Source: Triangularia verruculosa (taxonomy: Eukaryota > Ascomycota > Sordariomycetes > Sordariales > Podosporaceae). Taken from it: a DNA stretch of 64,000 bases. Numbering within the stretch: position 1 is the first letter of the stretch; each line of letters starts with the position of its first letter. The stretch spans positions 558,001-622,000 of the forward strand of contig MU863877.1 of NCBI GenBank assembly GCA_033296885.1, in the 5' to 3' direction. This document shows positions 10,839-22,622 of this stretch, in pieces. A program made the translations under genes and the position numbers. Under the pieces are notes generated by a model. It was not told the origin of the DNA. It made no database searches and saw only the letters and a list, made by a program, of their open reading frames with translations.

Positions 10839-13800
10839 GTGCCACCAAAAAGACACAAACATCGACAAGCAATGCTACCTACCCAGCGAGAAAAATGGTC
10901 AGCGATTCAGGCCAGATGGATACGGCATTGAGCAGCTGCGAGCATTGAACCCTCACAGGGAGAAAACACACTGATATCACCACATCTTTCGGACAAACAA
11001 GGCGGGTAGGAGGGAGGCTGGCTGGCAGGATATGACGACTGAAAGATGTTACGACCCTGATAGATGGCTTGAATCCCTTGGTCCGCCTTTTACTACTTTT
11101 TTTCCACTTCGGCTCATCAAACACTTTTGTCACTTTTCTATACCGCTTTAGCTGCGGCCCGGGGATGGCTGTCGGCACTTGCCCTCCCTGTTTTGGTTGG
11201 TTACTATAGCCACATAATCCTGGATGGATCTCAACTTCACACTTTGTTTCTTGACGGCTCTGATATGACTGACTACCCCTTTCACCTCTGGCTCGGCTTT
11301 TTCAGCAAAGGAAGAAGGAAGGGAGTTCATCCATGCTTTGGTTTCTCTTTTTTATATTCTGCCTGTATACATCTTTGTCTGTTTTTACACAACTTTTTTT
11401 ACACAACAGACAGAAAGGGTTTTGGTTTTTGGTGTGAGAGAAGGCATGGTGATTCAGTTTTTTGGCATTTTGCTTTGAACTCAACACACTCACGCATACA
11501 AAACGGCACCCTTTTTTCTCTTCTTCCGGGTGTCAAACCCGCCTTTTTTACTTTTAACTTTTCTTATTACTCTATTCATTATATACCCCAACATTGGCAT
11601 CAACATCATCAAAAGAAACAACAAGAGACACATCAGACACGCACACATTGGGATCAAGGCGTTTTTCACTGGGCCGCTTTTTTGAAAGAAAAGTTGGAAA
11701 GAGGGAGGGCTATTGGGGTTGGCGGGTGTATTTGTAGATAGTTTGGGAGGAGATGGGTGGGAATAGGGACTGTCAGATTGGCAGATGGAATAGGGGGATG
11801 GATGGACAGGGAGTATATATAAAAAATCACAACTTGAATTGTTACTTTGGCTGCTGCTATTTTGAGCTTGAGCGTGAAATGGCTGCTACGGGTAGTGCTG
11901 GACACAATAGCCACATTCGCTATACACGATGTGAATGACAACTTGGACTTCATTTATAGCACTTGTCGGCACTTCCAAACAGAGGAGAGACTGAGACTGT
12001 AAGAGTGAAATCGCTCTTTATGAGAGGAGAGATCCTACAATGCAACAAACCCTCTTTAATCTATAGGCCATCAACATTAACAAGCCGCACCTTGCGCGCG
12101 CACGTATTTGTGTCCCAGGTGCTTGCAAACCATACGGGGATATCTCGTTCGAAAACCGATCCCAGGTCTGTCTGCTACTCGCGCTCCTTCATTACTGGGA
12201 GCATCTCCCTAGGGTCGCGCGCGCGCAAAAGAGAGATATATACCGGTGCAATTACAACAAGTCTCGCCCTCTCCCTAGCTGCTAGTTTCCGAACGCCTGG
12301 TCAACTTGCTCCCGACACCGCGCGCGCGCTCACGAGAAGGGATACATAGCTCTCTATCCCGATAATTCTCTCCGCTCACCATCTCTCTGCGCGCGCTCGC
12401 CCAAAACCTCACTCCCCCATCCCCAAGAGCAACTTCTGGAACCACTGCCGCAACACACTATGTCATCATACTCTCTTCCTCTCCGCCTTCTCGCCCAAGC
12501 GCAATTGCCTACCATCTCTCCCTCTCCCTCTCCGTTCCCCCGCCCACCACTCCATCGACCCCGCCGGCAACCCTTACTCCTACGTCTCAGGCCTCCACGG
12601 CACCGGCCGCATGTTCCCCCGCCCACCACTCCAGCGACTCAACTCCCTGTCTCCCTGCGTCCTCGCCTCCTCACCCAAGCGCAATTCCTTACCATCCCTC
12701 TCGTCTCGGAGAGCAAAACTGCCGCGTATCTGATTCCCATCTTGACCGGGCTCTCTGCGACCCAAGCGCAATTGCTTACCATCTCTCCCTCTCTCTCTCC
12801 GTCCCCTCTCGCCCACAACTCCAATGACTTCATTCCCTGCCTCTCCGTCTCCCCGCTCCAAGCGCAATTCCCTACTATCCCTCCCGCCTCCAAGGGCCAA
12901 AAACAGCAGCGCCCCTGATCCCCCATCTGAGCCTCTCCGCGCGAGCAAGCAGATTCTCCTCGCTTACGTGTCAAGGCGGGCTGGCGAAAGTGAAGCTGCT
13001 CTGCGCGCGCATGAGCAAGGCAGAAGAGGAGGGGGGGGGGGGGGATTGTCTGGTGGAGGAGTTGTACACAGGTCTGCAGGGCGAGTATGAGTTTTCCATC
13101 TGGTGGTTAGGACAGGATCTTCTATCTGCTTTATTGCCAAAAGATTTGGGTTGTTGTACGATTTGATGCTATCACGTCCCTCCATCTGGTTATACAGTCT
13201 ATTTCATACAAGTTCATCATCCCTTGTTTGTGGAGTTGTGGTGCCAAGGATCAAGATATTTTTGATAGTAAACTTGTGTCTTGATGAGTGTCTGGATTTG
13301 GAAGGTTGATTGAGTTAGATGCTGTGAAGTCATCGATATATGCGGTAATAGGCCAATATCGCCCAGCAGGGACTTCTCTACATGCGTGAGTGAACTGTTT
13401 CTGTAGTGTTTTCACTTTGCATACACCGATATCACGAAATCACGGTTAACAGCGGGTTACAAATTCGGAGTGGTTCATTGTCAAGAGGACTTAGCTACTG
13501 CCTCTATAGCCCATTTCCCAGCAATGCCACCCCATCCATAACCGTTTTTCCTAGCCCCATTTTAGTTATCGATCAGCTAGGATCTTGTTTATACATCATC
13601 CAACCCCCTTCATCCCTTTGCCTCTTAATTTACCGCCCCTCTAAGAACTCCCAGCGAAGAGCAAGTCTACAATCACCCCCGAACGTGCTTCCTCCTCGTT
13701 TTTCTCCCCCTTGTCTACCCTGTTCGCCGAATGGGTATCGATAATGCGTGATATGCACGAGAAAGAGCGTCGAGAAGTTGAGGCTTCAAGATAAGTTGCG

Positions 13801-14178
13801 ATATTGAGCGCCTGGGTTCGTAGAAGTAGCGGAATGCAAATATATTCCGCCGATAAACCGCCCTTGACACCGATTTTCGCCCTTTAACTACCCCTTTCCT
13901 CCCTCCGCACCATGCAAAGACTGAAAAGTAAAGGAAACCCCTGTCTCTCCATGCGCCGTGCCACCCAATGCTGAAATAAAGTGCAATGCTCATGCTTGTG
14001 ATGCGCCGATAAAGAAGAACTGCCCCTACTCATGTCGTTATATACAATAGATCTGATGCGTAAAAGGTCGTCATCGAAAACAAGAAAAACTCTCGTGAGA
14101 CATCAACTCTCAGCGTGAGATATGAGAGCCAATGCTGTAAACGCCACCGACGTTTTTGCAGATGCATCGGCAGGTAAA
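10839..14178. other. long convergent gene-poor region
   Basis: This 3.3 kb lies between the 3' ends of the 9066 gene and the RecQ gene. The T-rich part at 11100-11700 probably includes the 3' UTR of the upstream gene. It holds five CG-alternating runs (12094-12102, 12215-12226, 12319-12329, about 12386-12394 and about 12999-13007), a tandem repeat block (12487-12890) and a 14-nt G-run (13031-13044). Frames inside it lack coding character. No RNA gene was recognised. Confidence 0.6.
12487..12890. repeat. imperfect tandem repeat with CAAGCGCAATT core
   Basis: Four copies of a core CAAGCGCAATT followed by (G/C)CYTACCATC-like sequence start near 12496, 12676, 12765 and 12859. Each is followed by a CT-rich tail such as TCTCCCTCTCCCTCTCC. 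A second motif CCGCCCACCACTCC occurs twice (about 12540 and 12618). Unit spacing is irregular (about 180, 89 and 94 nt), so this is a degenerate minisatellite and not a recent array. The core is better conserved than the spacers. Confidence 0.6.
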
Positions 14179-17100
14179 CTAGCGAGGCATCGCCATGATT
14201 CCGCTCCTAGAGGAGGACGACTTGGCCTTGCTTCTGCCACCACCACCTGTCGCTCTGCTAGACGACACCCCGCGCTTGCTGACACCCCCGGAATTGCGGC
14301 GGTGTCCCCCGCCATTGCTGCTTCGTCCCCCTCTCTTCTTGGACCAAGAACCACCAACACCACCTCTATTCGAGCCAGACCCGCGATACTGAGAGCTGGA
14401 GGCAGACTTGGCAGCCCTAGCCGCTTCGGCCTCAAGCTCCAGGTCTTGAAGACGCTGGTGAAAGGCAGCTACTTCAGAAGCACGAGGGGCACCAGGGTCG
14501 TTCCCTGGTGGTCCGTACGATCTGGCAGCCACCTCATCTTCATAATAGTCCTCCTCGTCAAAGCCACCGAAGTCTTCCTCTTCATCACTAAGGAGACTGA
14601 CAACCTCGACAGGGTCCTTCCGCTTCATGTTGGCTTTGGTGCCGATGGTGGCAACACCAGCGTACTGGCGTCTTTTTGCCTCTTCACCAGCAGTGATATC
14701 TTGGTACTGCTGGTACATCTGTTTGATCAAGTCCACAAAGTAAGCGCCCCATTCGTCTACCTTGGCTTGCGTAACACCACGAATTGTGTACATCTTGGCC
14801 GGGGTCACAGTCCAGCGAGCAATCATCTCGCGATACTGTTGATCAGTAAAAAACGGAACAGTGTGCCTCCTTTCGCTCCTAAGTTGGATCTCCAGCTGCT
14901 TCGCCTTAAACAGGAACTGCTCCATGATCGCCTGGTGTATCTCGTCAAATTGAGAGATGTCGAATGGTCTGATTTCGTCCAGGGTCTGTTGACGCTGACT
15001 TGAGGCGCCATGGCGACGAGCTGGGGCGGGCTCAAAGTCCGCTTCATCATCTTCGGACACTACAAAATCATCCTTGGCATAGCCATTGGCGTGCCGGGGT
15101 CTGTTATGTGGATCCTCATCGTCTTCATAGTCGTCGCCGGAACCGAACCCATCTTCAAAATCCTCCTCGGCCTCATCATCAATGAATTGTCGACCCCGTG
15201 AAGACGTCAACCGCTTTCTCGCCGGTGCAGTAACGGGCGATGACACGTTGGTCGAAGGCGGCGCGTGATTCAGGACGTCGAATTTGACCAAGCAATTGCG
15301 GGAGAACAGGTCATGCTCCGGCAACATGACAGTCAATTTCTGCCCGCTGTCCCAGAATCTCTTTGCGGTGGGCTTGTGCACCTGAAAATAGCGTATTGTC
15401 AGTATAAAACGTCCAGTAAATGGAAAGAAGTTGATGCTTACATGATAGTAGAGGTTAAGCCCCCCGTTTGCGCTTGTCTCAGCGGTACTGTAGATGATCT
15501 TGTGCCTCTCCATCTCGATGATGACAGGGTAAACGGCCGTGTTTTTGACGCCAGGGGCAACACCGAAGCCTGGCAGGTGAGAGAAGTGTTTCTTGTCTCG
15601 TCCGGCAATAGCGGAAGCGAGCTTACCGATGGTACCACCTTTTGTGCCGGGCATGCCAGGAAGCATGTCATGAATAGCCTTAGCCCAATCGGTGCGGTCC
15701 ACTGCCTTAAGGCGGATCTTCTCACCGAGTAGGCAGTGGTCACACTGTTTGTTGCAGTGAGCGGGATTGAACTTCTCGCCAAAATACCCCAGCAACTGAA
15801 CCCGCCGACACTCGGTTGTGTTGAGGCAAAAGAAGACCATTTTGTCCAGCAATTCCAGTTGCCTCTCCTTCTCGGCTTCCGAACGCAGACTATTGCCGTG
15901 CTTGTCGAACTCATCATTCTGAACCATACGTCTTAGACTGGTTACGTCGCCGTAAGAAAAGTAAAGGATGCAGTCAGCAGGCTTCCCATCTCGACCAGCA
16001 CGCCCGGTTTCCTGGTAGTAGCCTTCCAGGGTTTTGGGAAGAGAGATGTGAATAACGAATCGCACATCAGGCTTGTCGATGCCCATGCCAAAGGCAATTG
16101 TGGCTACAATGACGTGAATTTCGTTCTTCTGCCATTGCCGCTGGATTTCAGGCCTGTTGTCCAAGCCGGCATGATACGGGGCTGCCTTGATCTGATATTT
16201 CTGCACGAGCTTTAGAGCAATCCCTTCGCAGGAAGCGCGGGATGTGGTGTAGATGATGCCTGTCTGGTTTTTATACCTCGTCTGAATCAAACTGGCCACT
16301 GGGTCGACATAGGTCGGCGGCTTCGGGAACACCTCATAGTAAAGATTTGGTCTGTTGAAGCTCTGGGAAAACACTTGACAGTGTTCCATGTTGAGTTGAC
16401 GTTGCACGTCCTTACGAACCAACTCAGTAGCTGAAGCGGTTAACGCCATCACAGGGACACCCGAAAATTGTTTTCGAAAGTTGCCCAAAGCCTTGTAGTC
16501 AGGGCGGAAATCGTGGCCCCATTGACTGACACAATGAGCTTCGTCAATCACCAAGCGAGCAAACTTTCTGTTCCGGTGCAAGTTATTGAGCGCACGCCTG
16601 ATCTGCGTATTATCGTTGGCGAGCATCTCGGGTGTGACATAAAGTAGTTGTAACCAGTGCTCCGGTCTGTCAGAGTTCAACTTGTTCAGTATCTCACGTT
16701 TTTGTTCTTGTGTGAGGTTGCCATGGAATGCGATGGCCTCGATGTTGACCCTCCTCATGTGGTCAACCTGATCACTCATCAGACTGAGGAGAGGTGATAC
16801 CACAACAGTGACACCCTTGGTTTTACCACTTTGAACTACCGCAGGAAGTTGATAACACAATGATTTTCCACCTCCTGTTGGCATCATGACGAAGGCGTCG
16901 TTCCCCCCAAGGGTACAGTTGATGGCTGGGAGCTGGTTGTGACGAAAGTTGACAAGCCGAAAGCGGTCTTTCAAAGCCCGAAGGACATCGGCAGACCAAG
17001 GAAACTTCAATAGCTCAGGTGAAATAGGGATCTTCCGTACCAGAGGTGCTGCGAGCTTGGCAAGAGGTCGTCTCGCTGGTGTTGGGCCAGCATTTCCAGT

Positions 17101-19344
17101 GCCCTCGGACAATATAGAACGGGCCTCTGTCCTCATCACAGCAGTAGATGATACAGCCGATGATTGTCCAAGATGTTGCTCATAAGCGGCAAGCATCAGA
17201 TCGTCAGGAACATCTTGACCATATTCGTCAGCATCAGCTGCCAAGCTTTCGTTCATAGCTGCGAATTCATTGTCATCGACGTCGAACTGGGTCGAACTGC
17301 CTGGCGCGCCTCGCATAAAGGCTGGCTGAGCCGGGTGTCTTGGGAACTGGGAAGGCGCAAAGCTCGGCGGAAGCGGTCGCTGAAATTGCCCTCCAGGAAA
17401 TTGCGAGACCGGATATTGGGGCTGGCTCATGGGCAACTGCGACACCGTGGGCAGCTGCGGTTCACTCAGCACCAGAGAAGGGCGCTCGGGAATGCCATGG
17501 CCTTTGTTGGTCGGGTAAGGCGGCTGTGGTGATGCCGGTACCATCGGCGAAGAGGTGTCAGCAAGAGCGATCGAGTCATTTGCATCCTTAAGAAAATGAA
17601 GATCTTCAAAGCCGGCCTTGATAAGGTAACCAATGAGCATCTTCTCCGCCGCCTCGATCCCATCTTCCATTTGGTGCAGCCGCGCCTCGTCCTCTTCGGT
17701 GTCAAAACCCTCTGCGAATGCTGCCCCAATCTTTTCACAAAGACTTTGGTGGTCACTGCTCAACTTCTTGAACGAGACATATGATTCTTGCACAAAAACC
17801 AGCCCTTTCTTTTCTTCGTCCAGAGGCTTTCTCGCGTTTTTGATATGTTCACGCTCTTCCTTTGGGCCCCTCTGAGACAAACATCTCTTAAAAGCTTCAG
17901 CATTCTCTTTGAGCTTAGAATCCACAGCTTCCAGCTTCTGCTCCAATACGGAAGGCCGACCAAGAAACAGGGTCAGCAAATTCTTGTTACGCTCAATCTC
18001 AGAACCCAGAGAGCTCTCCGGAGCGAGATGTTGCCCTGAGCTGACAGTAGGAGGCGCTGGGGGTTGTGACTCCAGCATGTCATTGATAGGAGATCTGCTT
18101 CGGTTGGCAAGAAGGTTTTCGGTTTCCACAGACACTGGCGGTTTTGAAGGCGTCTCCCGAATGGAAGAGTCGATATCAATATCCATGCCTTGGCCACCTG
18201 GCGATGACTTGGCCTCAGGGGCCCCATGGGACCCTGGCGTTGTAAAGTCATCCTCAGAATCATACACCACATCCGTCCGTCTGATTCGCTTATTCGAGGA
18301 GTTGTTGGCCGGGGTGCATGAGGCATCAATCTCCTCATCCAAAAAGTCGTCGCTACTAAAGTCGGCAGCTACCGAGGACTTGCGCTTGCGAGCGGGTGCG
18401 GAGCCAGCTCGGACGACAGAACTTCCATGATCAGCTTTAGGGCCCTTCACCGTGTTTTCCTTAAGCACACGGCTTGCTCCAGGTGGGCAAGGTGTTGGTG
18501 CATGGGTTTTGGTGGTTGAGGGCGTGGTGGCCCTGCGTTTGAGAGTTGAGTGCAAGACTGATGAAGGATGGACGAGCTCAGTGATGTCGGGATACTCGTC
18601 AAGGTCGTCCGAAGCCATGGTCGTTTCGGTCTGATCGGGTTGGCTCGTCTGCTCTCGCTTGGAGACCGGCTCGGGGCGCTCAGCAAAGTCCTCCCGCCAG
18701 AGTCTCTTGTCCTCGCCAAAACCCACCACTGAGCTGGAGCCATCGTTGCGGTCTCCTTCGGTCAGGTCGATGGGGTCAGAGAACTCATCGTCATCCATTT
18801 CCACCTTCACACGGCGCTTAACCGGCGGCGGTGATGAGGAGCTCGACTGTGGCCGAACAGCAGCATTGGCGGAATAGGCGCGCTGCAATGATCCTATCTG
18901 TGTAGTTCTACTAAGGGCCGGTGCGGGGAGCTGTTGTTGTTTCGTCGCCAGTGTGTGGCGGCGACCGTTGAAGGAAGACAGCTTCGCCATTCCATTCACC
19001 TCGTCGATATCTGCTTCATTGGAGGCAGCGAGGTTTGAGCCTTGTGTGGAGGCGGGGCCATTGGTGGAATCCTGGACCTGAGTGGGTATGGTGATGCTAG
19101 TTTGGGGTAGAGGTGTGCTCGTCGAAGAAGCAGAAGCACTAGAGAAAGAAGATTGGTTAGGAGTTACAGTAAAAGAAGTAGAAGAAGAAGTCGTCCGTGA
19201 AGTGCGGGTTACATCGGCGGCAGGAGGAGGAGGAGGGGTGTTGTCCAAAGGGTCCTGTGCAGCGGGCAAAGGTGGTCCCGCAGGCCTCAGTCGCGTCTCT
19301 CTCAAGAGCCACGACAGATGAGCACTCAGGTTGTTCCGAGTCAT
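14179..19344 (-). CDS. qde-3: RecQ/BLM-family DNA helicase (QDE-3-like)
   Basis: A 3'-5' DNA helicase of the Sgs1/BLM class, acting in recombination and replication repair; the Neurospora orthologue QDE-3 is also needed for quelling. One intron (15382-15441, 60 nt, donor GTAAGC, branch ATACTGAC, acceptor TTTCAG) is a multiple of three without a stop and must be removed to join YYH to VHKPTAKRFW. The spliced product is 1701 aa from ATG at 19344. A long acidic, Ser-rich N-terminus is followed by Walker A (PTGGGKS, about residue 825), DEAH (about 934), the helicase C-domain with QETGRAGRDG, the RecQ zinc cysteines (C-x-x-x..CNKQCDHC, about 1180-1207), a winged-helix region, an HRDC-like domain (about 1475-1528) and a Gly/Ser/Arg-rich tail. 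The open frame extends to a GTG at 19401; an upstream coding exon at 19898-19923 is also possible. Confidence 0.95.
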   Translation of the reverse strand: MTRNNLSAHLSWLLRETRLRPAGPPLPAAQDPLDNTPPPPPAADVTRTSRTTSSSTSFTVTPNQSSFSSASASSTSTPLPQTSITIPTQVQDSTNGPASTQGSNLAASNEADIDEVNGMAKLSSFNGRRHTLATKQQQLPAPALSRTTQIGSLQRAYSANAAVRPQSSSSSPPPVKRRVKVEMDDDEFSDPIDLTEGDRNDGSSSVVGFGEDKRLWREDFAERPEPVSKREQTSQPDQTETTMASDDLDEYPDITELVHPSSVLHSTLKRRATTPSTTKTHAPTPCPPGASRVLKENTVKGPKADHGSSVVRAGSAPARKRKSSVAADFSSDDFLDEEIDASCTPANNSSNKRIRRTDVVYDSEDDFTTPGSHGAPEAKSSPGGQGMDIDIDSSIRETPSKPPVSVETENLLANRSRSPINDMLESQPPAPPTVSSGQHLAPESSLGSEIERNKNLLTLFLGRPSVLEQKLEAVDSKLKENAEAFKRCLSQRGPKEEREHIKNARKPLDEEKKGLVFVQESYVSFKKLSSDHQSLCEKIGAAFAEGFDTEEDEARLHQMEDGIEAAEKMLIGYLIKAGFEDLHFLKDANDSIALADTSSPMVPASPQPPYPTNKGHGIPERPSLVLSEPQLPTVSQLPMSQPQYPVSQFPGGQFQRPLPPSFAPSQFPRHPAQPAFMRGAPGSSTQFDVDDNEFAAMNESLAADADEYGQDVPDDLMLAAYEQHLGQSSAVSSTAVMRTEARSILSEGTGNAGPTPARRPLAKLAAPLVRKIPISPELLKFPWSADVLRALKDRFRLVNFRHNQLPAINCTLGGNDAFVMMPTGGGKSLCYQLPAVVQSGKTKGVTVVVSPLLSLMSDQVDHMRRVNIEAIAFHGNLTQEQKREILNKLNSDRPEHWLQLLYVTPEMLANDNTQIRRALNNLHRNRKFARLVIDEAHCVSQWGHDFRPDYKALGNFRKQFSGVPVMALTASATELVRKDVQRQLNMEHCQVFSQSFNRPNLYYEVFPKPPTYVDPVASLIQTRYKNQTGIIYTTSRASCEGIALKLVQKYQIKAAPYHAGLDNRPEIQRQWQKNEIHVIVATIAFGMGIDKPDVRFVIHISLPKTLEGYYQETGRAGRDGKPADCILYFSYGDVTSLRRMVQNDEFDKHGNSLRSEAEKERQLELLDKMVFFCLNTTECRRVQLLGYFGEKFNPAHCNKQCDHCLLGEKIRLKAVDRTDWAKAIHDMLPGMPGTKGGTIGKLASAIAGRDKKHFSHLPGFGVAPGVKNTAVYPVIIEMERHKIIYSTAETSANGGLNLYYHVSINFFPFTGRFILTIRYFQVHKPTAKRFWDSGQKLTVMLPEHDLFSRNCLVKFDVLNHAPPSTNVSSPVTAPARKRLTSSRGRQFIDDEAEEDFEDGFGSGDDYEDDEDPHNRPRHANGYAKDDFVVSEDDEADFEPAPARRHGASSQRQQTLDEIRPFDISQFDEIHQAIMEQFLFKAKQLEIQLRSERRHTVPFFTDQQYREMIARWTVTPAKMYTIRGVTQAKVDEWGAYFVDLIKQMYQQYQDITAGEEAKRRQYAGVATIGTKANMKRKDPVEVVSLLSDEEEDFGGFDEEDYYEDEVAARSYGPPGNDPGAPRASEVAAFHQRLQDLELEAEAARAAKSASSSQYRGSGSNRGGVGGSWSKKRGGRSSNGGGHRRNSGGVSKRGVSSSRATGGGGRSKAKSSSSRSGIMAMPR

Positions 19345-22300
19345 GGGATCGTACAGGAACCTTGGGCCCCAATCCGAATGGCTCGCATCGGTGTTGAGCA
19401 CAAAGAGAGTATTTTGAAGAGTGCTGCTGAGGATCTCGGGAATGGCTCAAAGTACACCAAATGCCTGCGTGAAGATGGGCAGGTAACATGGCATTGTGGA
19501 AAACGCGTCGAGATCGGCCCCAAACGCGCCGTCATGTGCTCTGCCAAGCCCCGTATCCCGCTAACCCAGTTGGGTAAAGTGTGCCAAGAATAGAGGTGAA
19601 CTGGTGCTAGGGTGTTATGGTCCAAGCTTCGAGGGAACAAGTGAATTGATGAGACTCGCAGCCTCAAGTCCGTAATCCAAAACTCAAGGGCAGCAGCTCT
19701 CACCCGTGCCCGAGGGCCTCGAAAGGATTGCTTTGCGTCCACTTGGCTTGGAAGCGAATTGGGGCATGGATAGGGGAATGGAATGTCACTTGAGGGGAGA
19801 AGTGTGAGTAAGGAAAAGATAGGTAGGTAATGTACCTAAGGTAGGGAAGCAAGCTGTGATAGGGGCAATGATGGTTCTTCTGAGTGTCAATAGTTACCTT
19901 GCGTGCTCGCCTTCCTGGTCCATGGTGACCAGCAAGGTCCCGGGCGGCCAGAGGGACGACTTGGGGGTGTTGATATCTTTTTTTTTCGGTCTTTTTTCTG
20001 GCGCGTGGCGGCGCGATGGTACTGGAAGGGCAGACGAAGAAGCGGTTGCAAGAGGGCGTGGACGCGAAGAGGTGCCGCGCGCGAACTCGAGTTGGTTGAG
20101 TGCCGGAAGTTTGTGGTTTGGAAGAAGTTTGGGAGGTTGGGAGAAGACTGAGGGTGTTTAAATATTGGGACCAGGAGCAAGTATGGAAGGCAGCGCTCAG
20201 AGCTTGCTAGCTGCCTGCCTAGAGCAACAATTTTGGAATTTTCAGATGATATCACTTCGAGATAAACTGCAAAGTGCTCGCAGTAGCTTCTTTGTTCGTA
20301 CGCGCGCGTGCCCGCCAGCGAAAGGGTCTGCTGGCTGCCCGGGAAGTGAGTTCGTCTCGGCGCCAGAGCCATACGGAATCATGCTCCCCCTCGCGCGAAT
20401 GCTGCTTGGCTCGTGTCTTCCTCGCCTCTTCACGTTGCTGAAGTTGTTCAGCATTGAGGGACAAGTCACCTGTACCGGCCTCCTTGAATGGTGTGTGACC
20501 GTTGAGGGGTAGCCAATTGATGTTATGTCAAGGCCACGGCATCATGTCCAACTAAAGATCGTCCATACGGGCATGTAGGCGTAGCGATGTAGAAGATATT
20601 GGTCAAGACAGCTTCATGGGCGAGTATCATACTGTCTTGCAAGCATTTGTTATAATAGCCGGTAGATATCTGGTGATCATGTCATGAAGTTTGACATCAC
20701 AAGCTGAATAAACGGAGCTGCTCACATTCACTCTTGCAAACAGATATCCCGGTGAAGATGTATCACAGTATTCTCTTAGGTACCTAACTACCCATGGAAT
20801 GAAATTCACTCGGTCAACAAGCCTTCTAGAGAGGCTATAGATAGATAGCCAGCCATTATTGTCGAAGTCTCAAGGTGTTGCTCATGTTGAATAATAAAAA
20901 TGGTAAGCTCTCGGGGTTGCTTGAAGTCTGGGGGGTATGGCTAGTCTCAATAAACTTGCCCGGAGCAACTACAGCCTCAGTTGAGTGAGATCATGTGAAT
21001 AGGAAGGCAGGAGATGGCGGGCCAGAGGCAGTGAAAAGATAGTATGTTGAGGTGAATCAGAGAGAATCGTCCGAGCTTGGACATTTTATTATGATGAAAG
21101 ATTCTCAACACGGGCGCGTGGACGCGCGAATTTTACCACTGACAAACAAATGCAAGCCACGCGCTCGTGCTCGACGTAGACTTATCGAGGGCGTCCAAGT
21201 GCGCCTGAACTTACATTTAGGATGGTGCTCGAATGGTTTACAATATGAACCTGCGGTCTTAAACTGTGGAGGATTCCGTTAAAGTTATTTTTGCTACTAG
21301 TAGAGGTCCAGTAATGCCTGACTTCTTACATTTTGCATGAAGGCGTACGCACAAACGAGTATGGATTCCCATTCTGATACGCACTGTGGAAACGGAGATG
21401 AGGTATAGAGATATGATCATGATATTGAGTGACCTCATGGTGCATTCCTACTCAAACTACTGATGTAGCCAAATCGGTCAGCCGTTACTATGCCCTCTAT
21501 GTGTTGAAAATGGAGTTTTTACGCTACCTAATCTTTATCACTTTGCTACATTTGATGCAAGAAAGCCTTTGTTGTTAGCTTGTCAACAACACGTCCTCAC
21601 CAACTAATTTTACGGCTGTTAACGAAATCAACAAGCGCGTTTTTATTTTCTTCCATCTCCGTCACCGTCGAGCGTGCGTCCAGAGTTTGACACAATATGC
21701 TGGGGTTTTGGGCCAAGTCCAAGCTTTCGTCTGGGCTTTAGAATAACCAAGATTCTCCAAGTGTCGCTCTCTCTCCCATCTCAAAAAACTTGAATTTGGA
21801 GGACAGACTTGCAAAAACGTTGCTTGCGACGCTTGGTTATAACAGACATTCTCTGGAGATTTTACTCGCAGGACGTCTCAGCTCGGAAGCACTCTTGAAA
21901 TTCTCTAATATCATCAGGTATCCATGCGTAGCTCTTATTGGGTATTCCGGCTTCTGAATCAAAATGGGATCAGCTTTGTCCCCATGGATCGCGTAGGTCT
22001 CAGCATCGCTTGGTTACAACAAAATGCTGTGCGTTCAGGGGTTCAGGGGCAAACGCCAAGGCCATGGGTTGGGGTTGTGGCCATGGGAAAGACGAGTTCA
22101 GTCGCCAGTCAAAGAAAGTGCCGTCGAATCGAGGGAGAAAAACAAGAGCCTTTGACTATGATCCGATTTCCAAAAATATATCAGCCATCATCTTTGATCC
22201 CATGGACCTGGACTTGGATTTGGTTCCCGTCAGATCAAAGGCCGATTACTTAAGCATTGTTTTGCCGGAGCTAAACACTGATTCCAGCATGCCCAGACGC

Positions 22301-22622
22301 TAGCAGCACCGTCGGATCCTGTCAGTTCCAGCGGTGCTCGGCTTCATTCGACGCCCCGATGGAACAAACTCGAGCAGGTGTTATTCGGAACAACACATTC
22401 CTTCAACAGGACGGCTCAACTCCATCATCGACGTTCTTTTTACCACAGGATCAACTACACCATTCAATACGTCCGGAACTGCAGGAGGACACCTGATATT
22501 GCGGGCACGATTAGCATGGAAGACGGGAGGCTGCGGGCGCCGCGACAACAGGGCCGTATGTAGCCAGCACCAGCACCGAGACACCACGGCCAAAACATCC
22601 CCAGCTCCGACCTTCAGTAACA
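19345..22622. other. divergent intergenic region, RecQ and Zn2Cys6 genes
   Basis: Apart from the candidate first exon above, the 3.3 kb between these two divergent genes shows no convincing coding sequence. It is AT-richer than the flanking genes around 20600-21700 and has CG-rich islands near 20070 and 21110. A short inverted repeat (GTTGTT..AACAAC) lies near 21570-21590. No tRNA-like box pair was seen. Confidence 0.6.
19898..19923 (-). other. candidate upstream first exon of the RecQ gene
   Basis: On the minus strand CACCATGGAC (ATG at 19923) has an ideal start context and opens eight codons plus two bases before a GTAACT donor at 19897. An acceptor CTCAG ending at 19427 restores the helicase frame (exon 2 from 19426), giving MDQEGEHAS then STLQNT upstream of the residue otherwise called Met1. 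The intron would be about 471 nt. A second in-phase acceptor lies three bases later (CAGCAG). Not proven; the alternative is initiation at 19344. Confidence 0.4.

Noticed and set aside
11127..11741. Plus-strand frame of 204 codons after the 9066 gene
   Set aside because: It starts at TTG, lies in T-rich sequence typical of a 3' UTR, and has Phe/His-rich random composition.
12460..12918. Frames on both strands through the CAAGCGCAATT repeat (for example repeated AQAQLPTISPS)
   Set aside because: Both strands are open because the sequence is CT-rich repeat DNA. Unit spacing breaks any regular protein repeat, so it is treated as a nucleotide repeat.
19887..20372. Minus-strand frame of 161 codons upstream of the RecQ gene
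   Set aside because: It does not begin with ATG and overlaps, in another frame, the CACCATGG start candidate. It is more likely RecQ leader sequence.
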